Positions 1-8,874 of a stretch of DNA of 64,000 nucleotides are shown here, piece after piece; the stretch's first letter is position 1; each line of letters opens with the position of its first letter. The stretch is from Paracoccus contaminans (GTDB taxonomy: Bacteria > Pseudomonadota > Alphaproteobacteria > Rhodobacterales > Rhodobacteraceae): the NCBI RefSeq assembly GCF_002105555.1, contig NZ_CP020612.1, positions 1,356,001 to 1,420,000 on the forward strand, in the 5' to 3' direction. A model generated the notes under the pieces. The model made no database searches and was not told the origin of the DNA. It saw only the letters and a program-made list of their open reading frames with translations. Both the position numbers and the translations under genes were made by a program.

Positions 1-999
1 ACCGGGCAGGGCGGCGCGGACACGCTGATCGGGGCGGCGGGCGATGACACGCTGCTGGGCGATTTCGACCAGACCGCCGTCGTGACGCGGCCCGGCATGG
101 GCAGCGGCTATGTCACGCTGGGGGCGGACGCCACGAACGGGTCCATCGCCACGGCGCTGGACCTGTCGAACAACTTCACCACGGCGGCCGACCCGGACAT
201 CTTCGATTCGACCACCGTGCTGCACACCACGGTCAACGCGGTCGGCACCGGGCAGGGCGGCTATTACCGTCTGGACGTTGCGGCCGGCACGGTCATCACG
301 CTGGACATCGACCATATCGCCGATCCGGATGTCCATGACAGCTGGCTGCGGGTGCTGGACGCCGCCGGCAATGTCATCGCCGAAAACGACGATGGCGGCA
401 GCGATCCGGGATCATCGAGCGGCCGTGATTCGGGGCTGGTCTTCACCGCGCCCGCATCGGGAACCTATTATATTCTCGAAGGCCGCTGGGACCCCGAGGG
501 GGCGGGCGACGGCTGGTCGGCCAGCGTGCCCGCAGGCTCCTCGTATGAGCTGAACGTCTCGGTCGAGTTTCCGCCCGCCCCCGCGCAGCCGGGCGAGGCC
601 GGGGCCGACCGGCTGGTGGGCGGGGATGGCAACGACCTGCTGGACGGCGGAGTGGGCGCCGACACGCTGATCGGCGGCGCCGGCGACGATTTCTTCCGCT
701 TCGCCACGGCGCTGGGGGAAGGGAATGTCGATCGCATCATGGATTTCGATGCGGGGTCCGACATGTGCCTGCTGGACGGCAGCATCTTTGCGACGCTCGC
801 CGAGGGCGATCTGGCGGTCGGGGCCTTCCAGGCAAACCGCGGGGGGCTGGCCATCGATGCCGATGACCGGATCATCTTCGACACCGACGATCGGATGCTG
901 GCCTATGACGCGGACGGGGCAGGCGGCGCGGCAGCGATCGTCTTTGCGCAGATCAGCGGCACGCGCCTGATTTCAGCCGACGATTTCCACATCATCTGA
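1..999 (+). CDS. RTX (hemolysin-type Ca2+-binding) protein, 3' part
   Basis: The 5' end lies outside the window; the frame is open from base 1 to the TGA at 997-999. The visible 332 codons begin with RTX nonapeptide repeats (GGADTLIGAAGDDTLLGD), continue with a beta-rich region of about 150 residues that looks like a bacterial pre-peptidase C-terminal (PPC-like) domain, then a second RTX block (GADRLVGGDGNDLLDGG, GADTLIGGAGDDFF) and a C-terminal segment ending in DDFHII. Such repeats bind calcium outside the cell and usually mark proteins exported by a type I system with an uncleaved C-terminal signal. The catalytic or adhesive part, if any, is upstream of the window, so the function cannot be named. 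A second RTX protein with a similar PPC-like domain lies at 47113-49344. No type I secretion genes are seen in the window. Confidence 0.85.
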   Translation, partial: TGQGGADTLIGAAGDDTLLGDFDQTAVVTRPGMGSGYVTLGADATNGSIATALDLSNNFTTAADPDIFDSTTVLHTTVNAVGTGQGGYYRLDVAAGTVITLDIDHIADPDVHDSWLRVLDAAGNVIAENDDGGSDPGSSSGRDSGLVFTAPASGTYYILEGRWDPEGAGDGWSASVPAGSSYELNVSVEFPPAPAQPGEAGADRLVGGDGNDLLDGGVGADTLIGGAGDDFFRFATALGEGNVDRIMDFDAGSDMCLLDGSIFATLAEGDLAVGAFQANRGGLAIDADDRIIFDTDDRMLAYDADGAGGAAAIVFAQISGTRLISADDFHII

Positions 1000-1005
1000 C
1001 CTGCC

Positions 1006-1030
1006 GGGGGGCGCTGAAAAAGCGCCCCCC
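1006..1030 (+). terminator. Hairpin after RTX gene, possible terminator
   Basis: A perfect 10-bp stem (GGGGGGCGCT with AGCGCCCCCC) closes a GAAAA loop seven bases after the RTX stop codon. There is no T-run after it, so it is a strong hairpin but not a textbook intrinsic terminator. Confidence 0.55.
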
Positions 1031-1060
1031 CCGATCCGCAACGGCAACGAGGAGGCCCGG

Positions 1061-1441
1061 ATGAGCCGACCGACCACGCGCCGCCGCGCTGTCCTGCTGG
1101 CTGCAGCGGGCAGCGTTGCCGCGGCCATCATGGGATGCAGCGCCATGGCCCAGAGCGATGCCGTCCGCGGCACCATCACCTTCGAGAACGGCGCCGCGAT
1201 CCCCAAGGGACGGGTCCTGGTTTCGCTGGACGCCCCCGGCGCGCCCAAGACGGCGCTCGCCGAGGCCGCAAGCGGCGGGGATGCGCGGCAGATGACCTTC
1301 ACCCTGCCCGCTGCCCCCGCGCCCGGCGCCGAGATCGTCGCCCGGCTCGAGCGCGCGGATGGCTGGCTGCTTGCCCGCGGCAGCGCCGGCTATGCGCCCG
1401 GAACGCCGCTCGAGATCACGCTCTATACCGTCATGTACTGA
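1061..1441 (+). CDS. Small exported protein, YbaY-like fold possible
   Basis: A 126-residue protein with a good GAGGAGG ribosome site just before the ATG. The N-terminus has an arginine-rich n-region (RPTTRRR) and a hydrophobic stretch, so it should be exported. Cleavage could fall after AMA (about residue 30); a weak lipobox-like IMGC around residue 26 leaves lipoprotein status open. The mature part starts GTITFENGAAIPKGRVLVSL and resembles the small beta-sandwich of YbaY-type proteins, which is an inference from sequence pattern only. It stands between the RTX gene and the DUF2125 gene with 169 bases on the downstream side, so it is probably its own transcription unit. Function unknown. Confidence 0.75.
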   Translation: MSRPTTRRRAVLLAAAGSVAAAIMGCSAMAQSDAVRGTITFENGAAIPKGRVLVSLDAPGAPKTALAEAASGGDARQMTFTLPAAPAPGAEIVARLERADGWLLARGSAGYAPGTPLEITLYTVMY

Positions 1442-1610
1442 CCCGCCCGGCCCTCCCTTACGGTGATCGCGGGCCCTGCAACGGGTCCAACGAAATCGTG
1501 AACGGCGCGGATTGCCGGTTTGCGGCGCAGATCGCATGAGGCTTCTTGGCCCACGGCCATTCCTGTGACACTAACCTCGCGTCACGCAACAGTCCCGAAG
1601 GGTCCCGGCA

Positions 1611-3293
1611 ATGTTCTTCCGACCGACAAGCTCGGCCATCGCGCTGCTCGCCCTCGCGGGGCCGGCGCTTGCCGATGTCACGCCCGTTCAGGTGTGGCAG
1701 AACTGGATCGATTACTACAAGGCCAACGGCTATGTGGTGACCGAAGGGGCGCGCGAGCAGGCAGGCGAGACGCTGTCGCTCAGGAACGTGGTCTTTGCCT
1801 ATGATGCGCCGCAGGACGGCGCCAAGATCAACCTGTCCGCGCCCGAGATCACGCTGACGGCCACCGGGGACGGCAAGGTCCGCACCGTCTTTTCCGACGA
1901 GATGCCGGTCCGGCTGGACTTCACGGACGAGGAGGGCAAGCCCGTCTCGGTCGCGGGGGCGCTGCACATGGCCGATTTCGAGATGATCTCCTCGGGCAGC
2001 GCCGGGGACATGACCCATGACAGCCGTGCCGGCGAGGCGGGCGTCACGCTGGCCACCATCACCGATGCCGAGGGTGAGAAGCCGCTGCCGGTATCGGTCA
2101 AGCTGGTCAACCTCACCTCGCGCCAGCATGTCGTTGACGGCGCGGCGACGGCCATCGACGCCACCGGCAGCGCCGACCGGCTGGAGCTTTCCGCCGACCT
2201 GGGCGATCACGAGGGCCATGCGACCGTCAAGGGCACTCTGGACAAGGTGGCCGGCGAGGTCAGCTATGCCCTGCCCAAGGGGATCAGCATCGGCCAGGAT
2301 CTGAGCGGCGCGCTGAAGGCGGGCCTGTCCATGTCCGGCAAGCTTTCGACGGAAGGCGTCCTCATGGACATCGCCGCCACCGAAAAGAAAGAGGACGGCG
2401 GGGACAAGACCACCCAGGCAAAGGTTGACGCCAAGGGCATCGACCTGACCTTCAGCCTGGCGCAGGACGGGATGAAATATCAGACCAGTTCCGATGCCAG
2501 CTCGGTCGAGGTCAAATCGCCCGATCTGCCCTTCCCGATCAGCTATGCGGCCCAGAGCACGACCGGCGATTTCCAGGTGCCGGTTTCCAAATCGGACCAG
2601 CCGCAGCCCTTCAAGTTCGCCTATTCGGTCGCCGGCCTGACGATCGGCGATGCGCTGTGGAATTCCTTCGATCCCGGCAAGAAGCTGCCGCGCGATCCGG
2701 CCAGCATCGACCTCGACCTGACCGGCATGGCCAAGATCAACGCCGACCTGTTCGATCCCGCCCTTGCCGAGACGGCCACGCAGGCTGACGCAGCGGCACC
2801 CGCGCCCGGCAAGGATCCCGAACAGGCCGCCGACGAGGCGGAAGCCGCCGCGGGCGGCAGCGCCCCGGATGCCGCAGCCGACGGGACCGCAGCCGATGGG
2901 GCCACAGCAGACGGAGCCGCGGCGGAGGGAACCGACACGTCCGAGATGCCCGCCGCCACGCCCGATCCCTTCGCCCCGACCGAAATCACCCTCAACAAGC
3001 TGGCGGTTGATGCCGCCGGCGTAAGGCTGGATGCCTCGGGCAGCGTGTCGATCCCCGACGGCAGCACGGTGGAAACGCCGGTCGGCCAGATCTCGGCGCG
3101 GCTGGACGGCGCCAACGGGCTGATGGACAAGCTGGTGGAAATGGGCCTTGTGCAAAGCGACCAGCTGGCCGGCTTCCGCATGATGCTGGCGATGTTCGCC
3201 AAGCCTGCCGCCGAGGGCAGCGATGCGCTGGTCAGCCAGATCGAGTTCAAGCAGGGCGGCGAGATCTTTGCCAACGGGCAGAAGATCAAGTAA
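1611..3293 (+). CDS. DUF2125 domain periplasmic protein
   Basis: A 560-residue protein with a signal peptide (cleavage near PALA-DV, residues 19-22). The body is a repeated beta-strand protein of the DUF2125 type that is widespread in Rhodobacterales and of unknown function. Residues about 385-450 form a low-complexity insert rich in Ala, Asp, Gly and Pro (repeated ADGTAADGATADG-like units) that separates the main body from a conserved C-terminal part (TEITLNKLAVDAAGVRLDASG). The start chosen is the ATG at 1611, which gives a complete signal peptide. A terminator follows the gene, so it ends its transcript. The family call is from recall of the sequence type; the role (possibly cell envelope) is not known. 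Confidence 0.85.
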   Translation: MFFRPTSSAIALLALAGPALADVTPVQVWQNWIDYYKANGYVVTEGAREQAGETLSLRNVVFAYDAPQDGAKINLSAPEITLTATGDGKVRTVFSDEMPVRLDFTDEEGKPVSVAGALHMADFEMISSGSAGDMTHDSRAGEAGVTLATITDAEGEKPLPVSVKLVNLTSRQHVVDGAATAIDATGSADRLELSADLGDHEGHATVKGTLDKVAGEVSYALPKGISIGQDLSGALKAGLSMSGKLSTEGVLMDIAATEKKEDGGDKTTQAKVDAKGIDLTFSLAQDGMKYQTSSDASSVEVKSPDLPFPISYAAQSTTGDFQVPVSKSDQPQPFKFAYSVAGLTIGDALWNSFDPGKKLPRDPASIDLDLTGMAKINADLFDPALAETATQADAAAPAPGKDPEQAADEAEAAAGGSAPDAAADGTAADGATADGAAAEGTDTSEMPAATPDPFAPTEITLNKLAVDAAGVRLDASGSVSIPDGSTVETPVGQISARLDGANGLMDKLVEMGLVQSDQLAGFRMMLAMFAKPAAEGSDALVSQIEFKQGGEIFANGQKIK

Positions 3294-3316
3294 CACTCGC
3301 CCCTGAACGACTGCGC

Positions 3317-3348
3317 GGGGGCCGGCCCAGTCCGGCCCCCGGCTTTTT
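3317..3348 (+). terminator. Intrinsic terminator after DUF2125 gene
   Basis: A 9-bp GC stem (GGGGGCCGG with CCGGCCCCC, loop CCCAGT) is followed after GGC by five Ts. It stands 23 bases after the stop codon and separates the DUF2125 gene from pmbA. Confidence 0.8.
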
Positions 3349-3367
3349 CCAAGGCGAGATTTCCGCG

Positions 3368-4726
3368 ATGGCTGACCGTGACGCCGCCGATCTGTCTCAG
3401 CTGACCGCGGCGCTGCTGGATGCCGCGCGCAAGGCCGGCGCGACCGAGGCGGATGCCGTCGCCGTTGCGGGCGAATCCCTGTCCGTGGATGTCCGGGGCG
3501 GCGCCCTGGAACATGCAGACCGCGCCGCCGCCGTGGAAATCGGTCTGCGTGTCCTGATCGGCGGCCGGCAGGCCTGCGTGTCGGCCAGCGACCGCAGCGC
3601 GCGCACCATCGCCGAGATGGCCGAACGCGCCGTGGCAATGGCGCGCGAGGCACCGGTCGATGACATGATCGGCCTTGCCGATCCGGCCGAACTGTCGCCC
3701 CAGCGCGATGCCTTGGGGCTTGATCTGGATGACGGGCTTGCCGCGCCGCAACCCGAGGCGCTGCTGGACCTCGCCTTGCGGGCCGAGGCGGCGGCGCTGG
3801 CGGTGGACGGGGTGCGCATGGCCGAATCCGCAGGCGCCTCGGCGATGCACCGGCGGCTGTGGATGGCGGGCACGAACGGCTTTTCGGGCGGTTACGGCCG
3901 CAGCAGCCACGGGATTTCGGCCGTCGCCATCACCGGCGAGGGCACGGGGATGGAACGGGACTGGGCCTCGGAATCCCGCGTCTGGCAGGATGACCTGCCC
4001 GCGCCCGAGGAGATCGGCCGGCGCGCGGGCGAGCGCGCCGTCGCCCGCCGCGGCGCGCGCAAGCCGCCGACCGGGGCCTTTCCGATCCTTTATGACGAAC
4101 GCGTCGCCGCAACGCTGATCGCGCATCTGCTGTCGGCGGTGAATGGAACCGCGGTCGCACGGGGGGCAAGCTGGCTGCTGGGCGAGCTGGGCAATCCTGT
4201 CCTGCCCGCCGGCATGGACCTGATCGAAGACCCGCGCCTGCCGCGCCATCCCTCGTCGCGGCCCTTTGACGGCGAAGGGCTGCCGACCGCGCGGCGTGCC
4301 GTGGTTTCGGACGGGGTGCTTGCAGGCTGGACGCTGGACCTGGCGACGGGGCGCAAGCTGGGCATGCGCTCGACCGCCAGCGCGGTGCGTGGCACCTCGG
4401 CGCCGCCATCGCCCGGTGTGTCGAACATGATCCTGACCGCAGGTTCCGCCAGCCCGGCCGAGCTGATCCGCGACATGGGGCGCGGGCTGGTCGTCACCTC
4501 GATGCTGGGTGCGTCGATCAATCCGACCACGGGCGATTATTCCCGCGGCGCTGCCGGCTTCTGGGTCGAGAACGGGCAACTCGCCTATCCGGTGAACGAA
4601 TGCACCATCGCCGGCAACCTGCGCGACATGCTGATGCGGATGACCCCTGCCAACGACCTGCCCGATTGGCGGACCCACCGGGTTCCCAGCCTGCTGGTCG
4701 AGGGAATGACCGTTGCCGGGCAGTGA
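3368..4726 (+). CDS. pmbA: PmbA/TldE metallopeptidase-family protein
   Basis: A 452-residue member of the TldD/PmbA family, close to the usual ~450 residues of PmbA (TldE). TldD and TldE form a cytosolic zinc protease involved in microcin B17 maturation and CcdA turnover in E. coli; in other bacteria the substrate is generally unknown. The C-terminal family signature is clear (GASINPTTGDYSRGAAGFWV, then CTIAGNLRDM). PmbA itself lacks the HExxxH zinc motif, which belongs to the TldD partner; no such motif is seen here, and tldD is not in the window. The stop codon overlaps the start of the next gene by 14 bases, so pmbA and cysQ are probably translated together. Confidence 0.92.
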   Translation: MADRDAADLSQLTAALLDAARKAGATEADAVAVAGESLSVDVRGGALEHADRAAAVEIGLRVLIGGRQACVSASDRSARTIAEMAERAVAMAREAPVDDMIGLADPAELSPQRDALGLDLDDGLAAPQPEALLDLALRAEAAALAVDGVRMAESAGASAMHRRLWMAGTNGFSGGYGRSSHGISAVAITGEGTGMERDWASESRVWQDDLPAPEEIGRRAGERAVARRGARKPPTGAFPILYDERVAATLIAHLLSAVNGTAVARGASWLLGELGNPVLPAGMDLIEDPRLPRHPSSRPFDGEGLPTARRAVVSDGVLAGWTLDLATGRKLGMRSTASAVRGTSAPPSPGVSNMILTAGSASPAELIRDMGRGLVVTSMLGASINPTTGDYSRGAAGFWVENGQLAYPVNECTIAGNLRDMLMRMTPANDLPDWRTHRVPSLLVEGMTVAGQ

Positions 4727-5507
4727 TCTGGACCTGATCCGCGCCACCGCCGAGGATGCCGGCCGCCTGGCCTTGGGATTCTGGCGGGGCGATTACCGCC
4801 ACTGGGACAAGCAAGCGGGGCTTGGCCCCGTGTCCGAGGCCGATCTGGCCGTGAACGCCCGGATCGAGGCGCTGCTGCGCCCGGCCCGTCCCGATTACGG
4901 CTGGCTCAGCGAGGAAAGTCCCGATGATCCGGCGCGGCTGTCGGCGCGGCGCTGCTTTGTCATCGACCCGATCGACGGCACCCGCGCCTTCATCGACGGG
5001 GACGAAGGATTTGCCGTCTGCATCGCGGTGGTCGAGGATGGCCGCGCGCTGGCCGGCGTGGTCCATCTGCCGGCGCCGGGGCTGACCTATGCGGCCGGAG
5101 AGGGCGGGCCCGCGCTGCGCAATGGCGTGCCGATCCGCTGTTCGGACCCCACCGCCGCTGAAGGAGCGAGCGTGCTGGCGGCCAAGGCTGCGCTGGCCCC
5201 CGATCACTGGCGGGGCGGGCGGGTGCCGGGCCTCAGGCGGCATTTCCGGCCCGCGCTGGCCTGGCGGCTCTGCCTCGTGGCAGAGGGGCGGTTCGATGCG
5301 GCCCTGTCCGTCCGTCCCGTGTGGGACTGGGACATCGCCGCCGCCAGCCTGATCGCCGAACGGGCGGGCTGCCGCGTCACCGACCGCAGCGGCCGGGCCT
5401 TCGCGTTCAACAGCCCGTCGGCACGGGGCAACGGGCTGATCGCGGCAGGCCCGCGGCTGCACGGGGCGCTTGCCGCCGCCATCACAGAGGATGCAGCACG
5501 CCCATGA
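4713..5507 (+). CDS. cysQ: 3'(2'),5'-bisphosphate nucleotidase CysQ-like
   Basis: A 264-residue inositol monophosphatase-superfamily enzyme. Metal-binding motifs of the family are present in order: GPVSEAD (38-44), WLSEE (64-68), DPIDGT (85-90) and WDWDIAAAS near residue 210. CysQ removes the 3'-phosphate from PAP formed in sulfate assimilation; an inositol-phosphatase activity cannot be excluded from sequence alone. The start is a TTG: the frame has a stop at 4707-4709 and no ATG or GTG before the conserved region. The 14-base overlap with pmbA and 17-base overlap with the flavin reductase gene suggest a three-gene operon. Confidence 0.88.
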   Translation: MPGSDLDLIRATAEDAGRLALGFWRGDYRHWDKQAGLGPVSEADLAVNARIEALLRPARPDYGWLSEESPDDPARLSARRCFVIDPIDGTRAFIDGDEGFAVCIAVVEDGRALAGVVHLPAPGLTYAAGEGGPALRNGVPIRCSDPTAAEGASVLAAKAALAPDHWRGGRVPGLRRHFRPALAWRLCLVAEGRFDAALSVRPVWDWDIAAASLIAERAGCRVTDRSGRAFAFNSPSARGNGLIAAGPRLHGALAAAITEDAARP

Positions 5508-6045
5508 GCCGGCTTCCCCCGAGACACTGGACCGCCTGGCCGACGCGATCAGCTTTCATCCCGCCAATGAAAGCGGCCGCCTGTTCCGCGATGCGCTCGG
5601 CCGCTTTGCCACGGGTGTCACGGTGGTGACGACGCAAGGCCCTGCCGGCCCTGCCGGGATGACGGTCAACAGCTTTGCCAGCGTCTCGCTCGACCCGCCG
5701 CTGGTGCTGTGGTGCCCGGCCCGCACCTCATCGCGCCATGCGATCTTTGCCGGGGCGGCGGCATGGTCCGTCCATGTCCTGGGGGCCGAACAGCTGGACA
5801 TCTGCCTGCGCTTCACCCGCAACGGCGCCGGGTTCGAGGGGCTGGAGCTGGGGCGCACCGCGCTCGGCACCCCCCTGATCCCCGGTGTCGCGGCGCGCTT
5901 TGACTGCACGACCGAGGCGGTGCATCCGGGGGGCGATCATACCGTGCTGATCGGGCGGGTGGCGCAGGTGACGGTCGGGGGGCCGGATGACCACCCGCTC
6001 GTCTTTGCCGCCGGCCGCTTTGGCGGCTTCGAGGCGGCGGGCTGA
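5491..6045 (+). CDS. Flavin reductase family protein
   Basis: A 184-residue protein with the flavin reductase-like (split-barrel FMN-binding) domain: [30 protein letters not shown] and a late [10 protein letters not shown] segment. Members reduce FMN or FAD with NAD(P)H, often supplying a two-component monooxygenase; no oxygenase partner is adjacent, so the acceptor is unknown. The ATG at 5491 was chosen because AGAGG lies directly before it; a TTG at 5470 would add seven residues. It overlaps cysQ by 17 bases and meets the convergent pqiC gene with only three bases between the stop codons. Confidence 0.85.
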   Translation: MQHAHEPASPETLDRLADAISFHPANESGRLFRDALGRFATGVTVVTTQGPAGPAGMTVNSFASVSLDPPLVLWCPARTSSRHAIFAGAAAWSVHVLGAEQLDICLRFTRNGAGFEGLELGRTALGTPLIPGVAARFDCTTEAVHPGGDHTVLIGRVAQVTVGGPDDHPLVFAAGRFGGFEAAG

Positions 6046-6048
6046 CCC

Positions 6049-6789
6049 TCAGCTCGCCGGCGCGATCCTGATCTCGGGCAGCGGGTCGAGCGGGGGCAGG
6101 GGGTCGAGCGCGCCCGAGAACAGCGGGTCCAGCTTGGGCGTGGCGGTGCGGATCGTCCTGCCCGGCCCGCCGATCACCGCGATCTGCGCCGCCAGTTTCG
6201 AGATGGCCGCATTCTGCGCCGCCGCGATGGTCCCCGGCGTCATCACCGGGCCGGCCGACCGGCCCCCGGCAAGCGCGCCGATGCCGCTGCCGGCCGCGCG
6301 CTGCGTTACCGGCAGGGGCACCGTGATGTCGAAACTACGCGCCTGGTTGGCGCCGCCCGCGCTGGCGTTCGACACGTAATAGCGGCCCGACAGCCGATAG
6401 ACGCCGTCGCGCTGCGCCAGCGCCTTTTCCACCCGCACCTCGATCTGCCGCCTGGCCGGTTCGGCCAGCGGCCATGGCGATGGAATCACGGTCGCCCCCG
6501 ACAAGTCCGAAATCGCGCGCGCCAGCGTCTGGGTGAAGGCCCGTTCCGGCTTGTCGGCCCACAGGTTGCGCGGGTTCGACCGCACCGCGCCGTCGGCAGT
6601 CTGCCAGCTTATCTCGCCCGACGAGGCATATTCGGGCAGCGTGACCTCGCGCAGCTCGGCCGTGCCCAGGTTGTCAGCCACCCGCCCGGCCGGGGTGGGC
6701 GGGTCGATCAGGTAACGCCCGGTCTTTTCCGGGTTTGAGCAGCCCGCCAGCGCGACGGCTGCACAGATGAGGATCAAGGCAGGGCGCAT
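6049..6789 (-). CDS. pqiC: PqiC-type transport auxiliary lipoprotein
   Basis: A 246-residue lipoprotein: the N-terminal hydrophobic segment ends in the lipobox LAGC (Cys16), followed by the ABC-type transport auxiliary (PqiC/DUF330) domain. PqiC is anchored in the outer membrane and caps the PqiB tunnel in the envelope lipid-transport complex. The C-terminal part carries a proline/leucine repeat (LDPLPPLDPLP) that is probably flexible. It is the last gene of the four-gene pqi operon; three bases separate it from pqiB. Confidence 0.88.
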   Translation of the reverse strand: MRPALILICAAVALAGCSNPEKTGRYLIDPPTPAGRVADNLGTAELREVTLPEYASSGEISWQTADGAVRSNPRNLWADKPERAFTQTLARAISDLSGATVIPSPWPLAEPARRQIEVRVEKALAQRDGVYRLSGRYYVSNASAGGANQARSFDITVPLPVTQRAAGSGIGALAGGRSAGPVMTPGTIAAAQNAAISKLAAQIAVIGGPGRTIRTATPKLDPLFSGALDPLPPLDPLPEIRIAPAS

Positions 6790-6792
6790 GGT

Positions 6793-8874
6793 CTATCGTC
6801 CCAGGATGAAGGCGCGCGGATTGCGCTCGATGGTGGCGGCAAGGCTGGCGAGATTGTCGGCCGCGCGCCGCAACGAGCGGATGGCATTCAGGGTTTCGAT
6901 GTTGAAGGTGCCCCGTTCGCCATAGGCCCCGATGACGCCGTCCGCGCGCGCCGCCAGCGCCTGGAAGCGGGCGGACAGCTGCGGCAGGCTGTTTGCGGCC
7001 TGGGCCACCTGGTCCATGGCCCGCCGCGCGCTGGCCAGCGCGGCGTTGAGATTGCCGGCGGCATTGCCGCTGCGCAGATCGTTCAGCAGGCCCGATGCGG
7101 CCTTGAGCGTGTCAGACAGGTTGCGCGGCAGCTGCGCCGCATCCTCGGTTCCCAGCATGGCGCGCACGTCATCGATGACGCCCTTGGCCGATCCGCTGAT
7201 CCCGCCCCAGTCGAATTCATCCAGCGATGTCGCCGCCGCGTCGATGCTGTCCACCATCTTGGGCAGGTTCACGGCCGCCTCGCGGATCGTCTTTGCCGCG
7301 CCCGCGGCGTCATCGGCGAACTGGCCGATCTTGGGTCCGACCCCCGCGGTTTTGAGGTCCGCGGCGATGGTGCCGATGTCCCCGGCCGCGCCCGCCACCT
7401 TGTCCACGGCCGCGCCCAGCTTGCCCGGCAGGGCGCGGGTGTCCTGCGAGGAAGCGACTGCCGTGATGCTGTCCATCATGTCCGAGGCGGATTTCAGCAG
7501 TTCCTCGATCTTGAGATTGCCGATGCGGTTCATCAGGCCCTGCGCATTGGCCGCAATGTTCGCGCTGTCCGCAGGCGCGGCCGGAATGACAGGGAAGGGC
7601 TGGGCATCGGCGGCGATCTGGGCGGGGCTGCTGGACGGCAGGTCAACCAGCTCGACGATCAGCGAGGTGCCCAGAAAGCCCGATCCGCTGATCCGGGCCC
7701 GCAAGCCCTGGGCCACACGTTCCGACAGGAAGGCCAGCGCATCGGCGGGCGTCGCGTTGTCGGCAAGCCCGAGCCGCTGGGGCGAGACTGCGATGGTGAT
7801 GTCCTGAAGAACCTGGCGCGGCTGGCCCTCGGCGCCGCCGGCCACGCGCACAGACAGGCCGGTGACGCGCCCGACGGTCAGCCCTTGGAACTGCACGTCC
7901 GCCCCTTCGGCCAGCCCGCGCACTGCATCGGGCAAAAGGACGCTCAGCCGCAGTTCCTGATCGGGCGAGGCGGTGAACAGGCTCTTGCGGGCGGATTGCT
8001 CATCGGGCTGCAGTTCAAAGACATGCCCCGGCTCGACCGGCTGCCCGCCCGAGCTGAGCGTGGCGAATTCGGCGCCCCCCTGAACCAGCGAGGAAACCGA
8101 CTGGACGTTCAGCGCAACCCCTTGCGGGCCCAGCGAAACCGAAAAGCCCGACGTGTCCCAGAACGCCGTCGCGGTGGTCAGCCGCTGGTCATGGGGGGAT
8201 TCGATGAACACATCGGCGATGACCCGTTCATCCCCCTCGGCCAGGCGCAGGTTCTGCATGCGCCCCACCGCCAGACCGCGATAGAAGATGGGCGCCCCTT
8301 CGGTCATGCCCTTGGCATTGTTCGATGTCAGGGCATACCAGGTGCCCTTTTCGTTGCTGCGCGTCAGCGGCGCCCGGTCCAGCCCGTCATGGACGGCCTT
8401 GTCGGTGCTGCCCGGCTTGTCGTCCCACCAGCCCTCGATGAAGGCGCCGGTCAGGACGGTGTCCAGGCGCGAGATCCCCTGCGCCGAAACCTGCGGCCGC
8501 ACGATCCAGAATTCGGCGTCGTCATCGATGAATTCGGCAATGCCCTTGTCCACCCGCAGATCCACGACGACGCGCTGCAGATCCTTGGTGAAGCGCACCG
8601 CCTCGACCTTGCCGACGGTGATCTCGCGGAACTTGAGGGCGGTTTCCCCCGGCGTGATGCCGGTGGCATCGCCAAAGGCGACCGAGACGAGCGTGCCGCG
8701 CCCGGTATAGGCGTTCCAGGCCAGCGCCAGCGTGACCAGCAGAGCCAGGATCGGCACCGCCCAGATGACCGATACGCCCGCCCGCGCGGCGCGCCCGGCG
8801 GTGCGGCGGATCGGACTGGCGGGGCGCAGCGGCGGGGATGGGGCAGGCCGCTCGGGCGGGGGGGCGTCGGTCAT
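6793..8874 (-). CDS. pqiB: PqiB, multi-MCE-domain lipid transport protein
   Basis: A 693-residue protein with a cytoplasmic Pro-rich N-terminus, one membrane helix (VIWAVPILALLVTLALAW, about residues 35-55) and successive MCE/MlaD domains. Each MCE unit shows the characteristic pattern of a hydrophobic strand followed by GI/GL..V..V (for example ALKFREITVGKVEAV, PIFYRGLAVGRMQNL, VQFQGLTVGRVTGL), so three MCE domains are visible. The long C-terminal part is predicted helical and would form the periplasm-spanning tube. PqiB carries lipids between inner and outer membrane. The ATG at 8874 overlaps the stop of the upstream pqiA-type gene as ATGA; an extended reading to 8919 is unlikely. Confidence 0.9.
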   Translation of the reverse strand: MTDAPPPERPAPSPPLRPASPIRRTAGRAARAGVSVIWAVPILALLVTLALAWNAYTGRGTLVSVAFGDATGITPGETALKFREITVGKVEAVRFTKDLQRVVVDLRVDKGIAEFIDDDAEFWIVRPQVSAQGISRLDTVLTGAFIEGWWDDKPGSTDKAVHDGLDRAPLTRSNEKGTWYALTSNNAKGMTEGAPIFYRGLAVGRMQNLRLAEGDERVIADVFIESPHDQRLTTATAFWDTSGFSVSLGPQGVALNVQSVSSLVQGGAEFATLSSGGQPVEPGHVFELQPDEQSARKSLFTASPDQELRLSVLLPDAVRGLAEGADVQFQGLTVGRVTGLSVRVAGGAEGQPRQVLQDITIAVSPQRLGLADNATPADALAFLSERVAQGLRARISGSGFLGTSLIVELVDLPSSSPAQIAADAQPFPVIPAAPADSANIAANAQGLMNRIGNLKIEELLKSASDMMDSITAVASSQDTRALPGKLGAAVDKVAGAAGDIGTIAADLKTAGVGPKIGQFADDAAGAAKTIREAAVNLPKMVDSIDAAATSLDEFDWGGISGSAKGVIDDVRAMLGTEDAAQLPRNLSDTLKAASGLLNDLRSGNAAGNLNAALASARRAMDQVAQAANSLPQLSARFQALAARADGVIGAYGERGTFNIETLNAIRSLRRAADNLASLAATIERNPRAFILGR

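Noticed and set aside
2621..4747. 708-codon minus-strand frame over pmbA and the DUF2125 gene
   Set aside because: Antisense to two conserved genes, unusual composition, no ribosome site.
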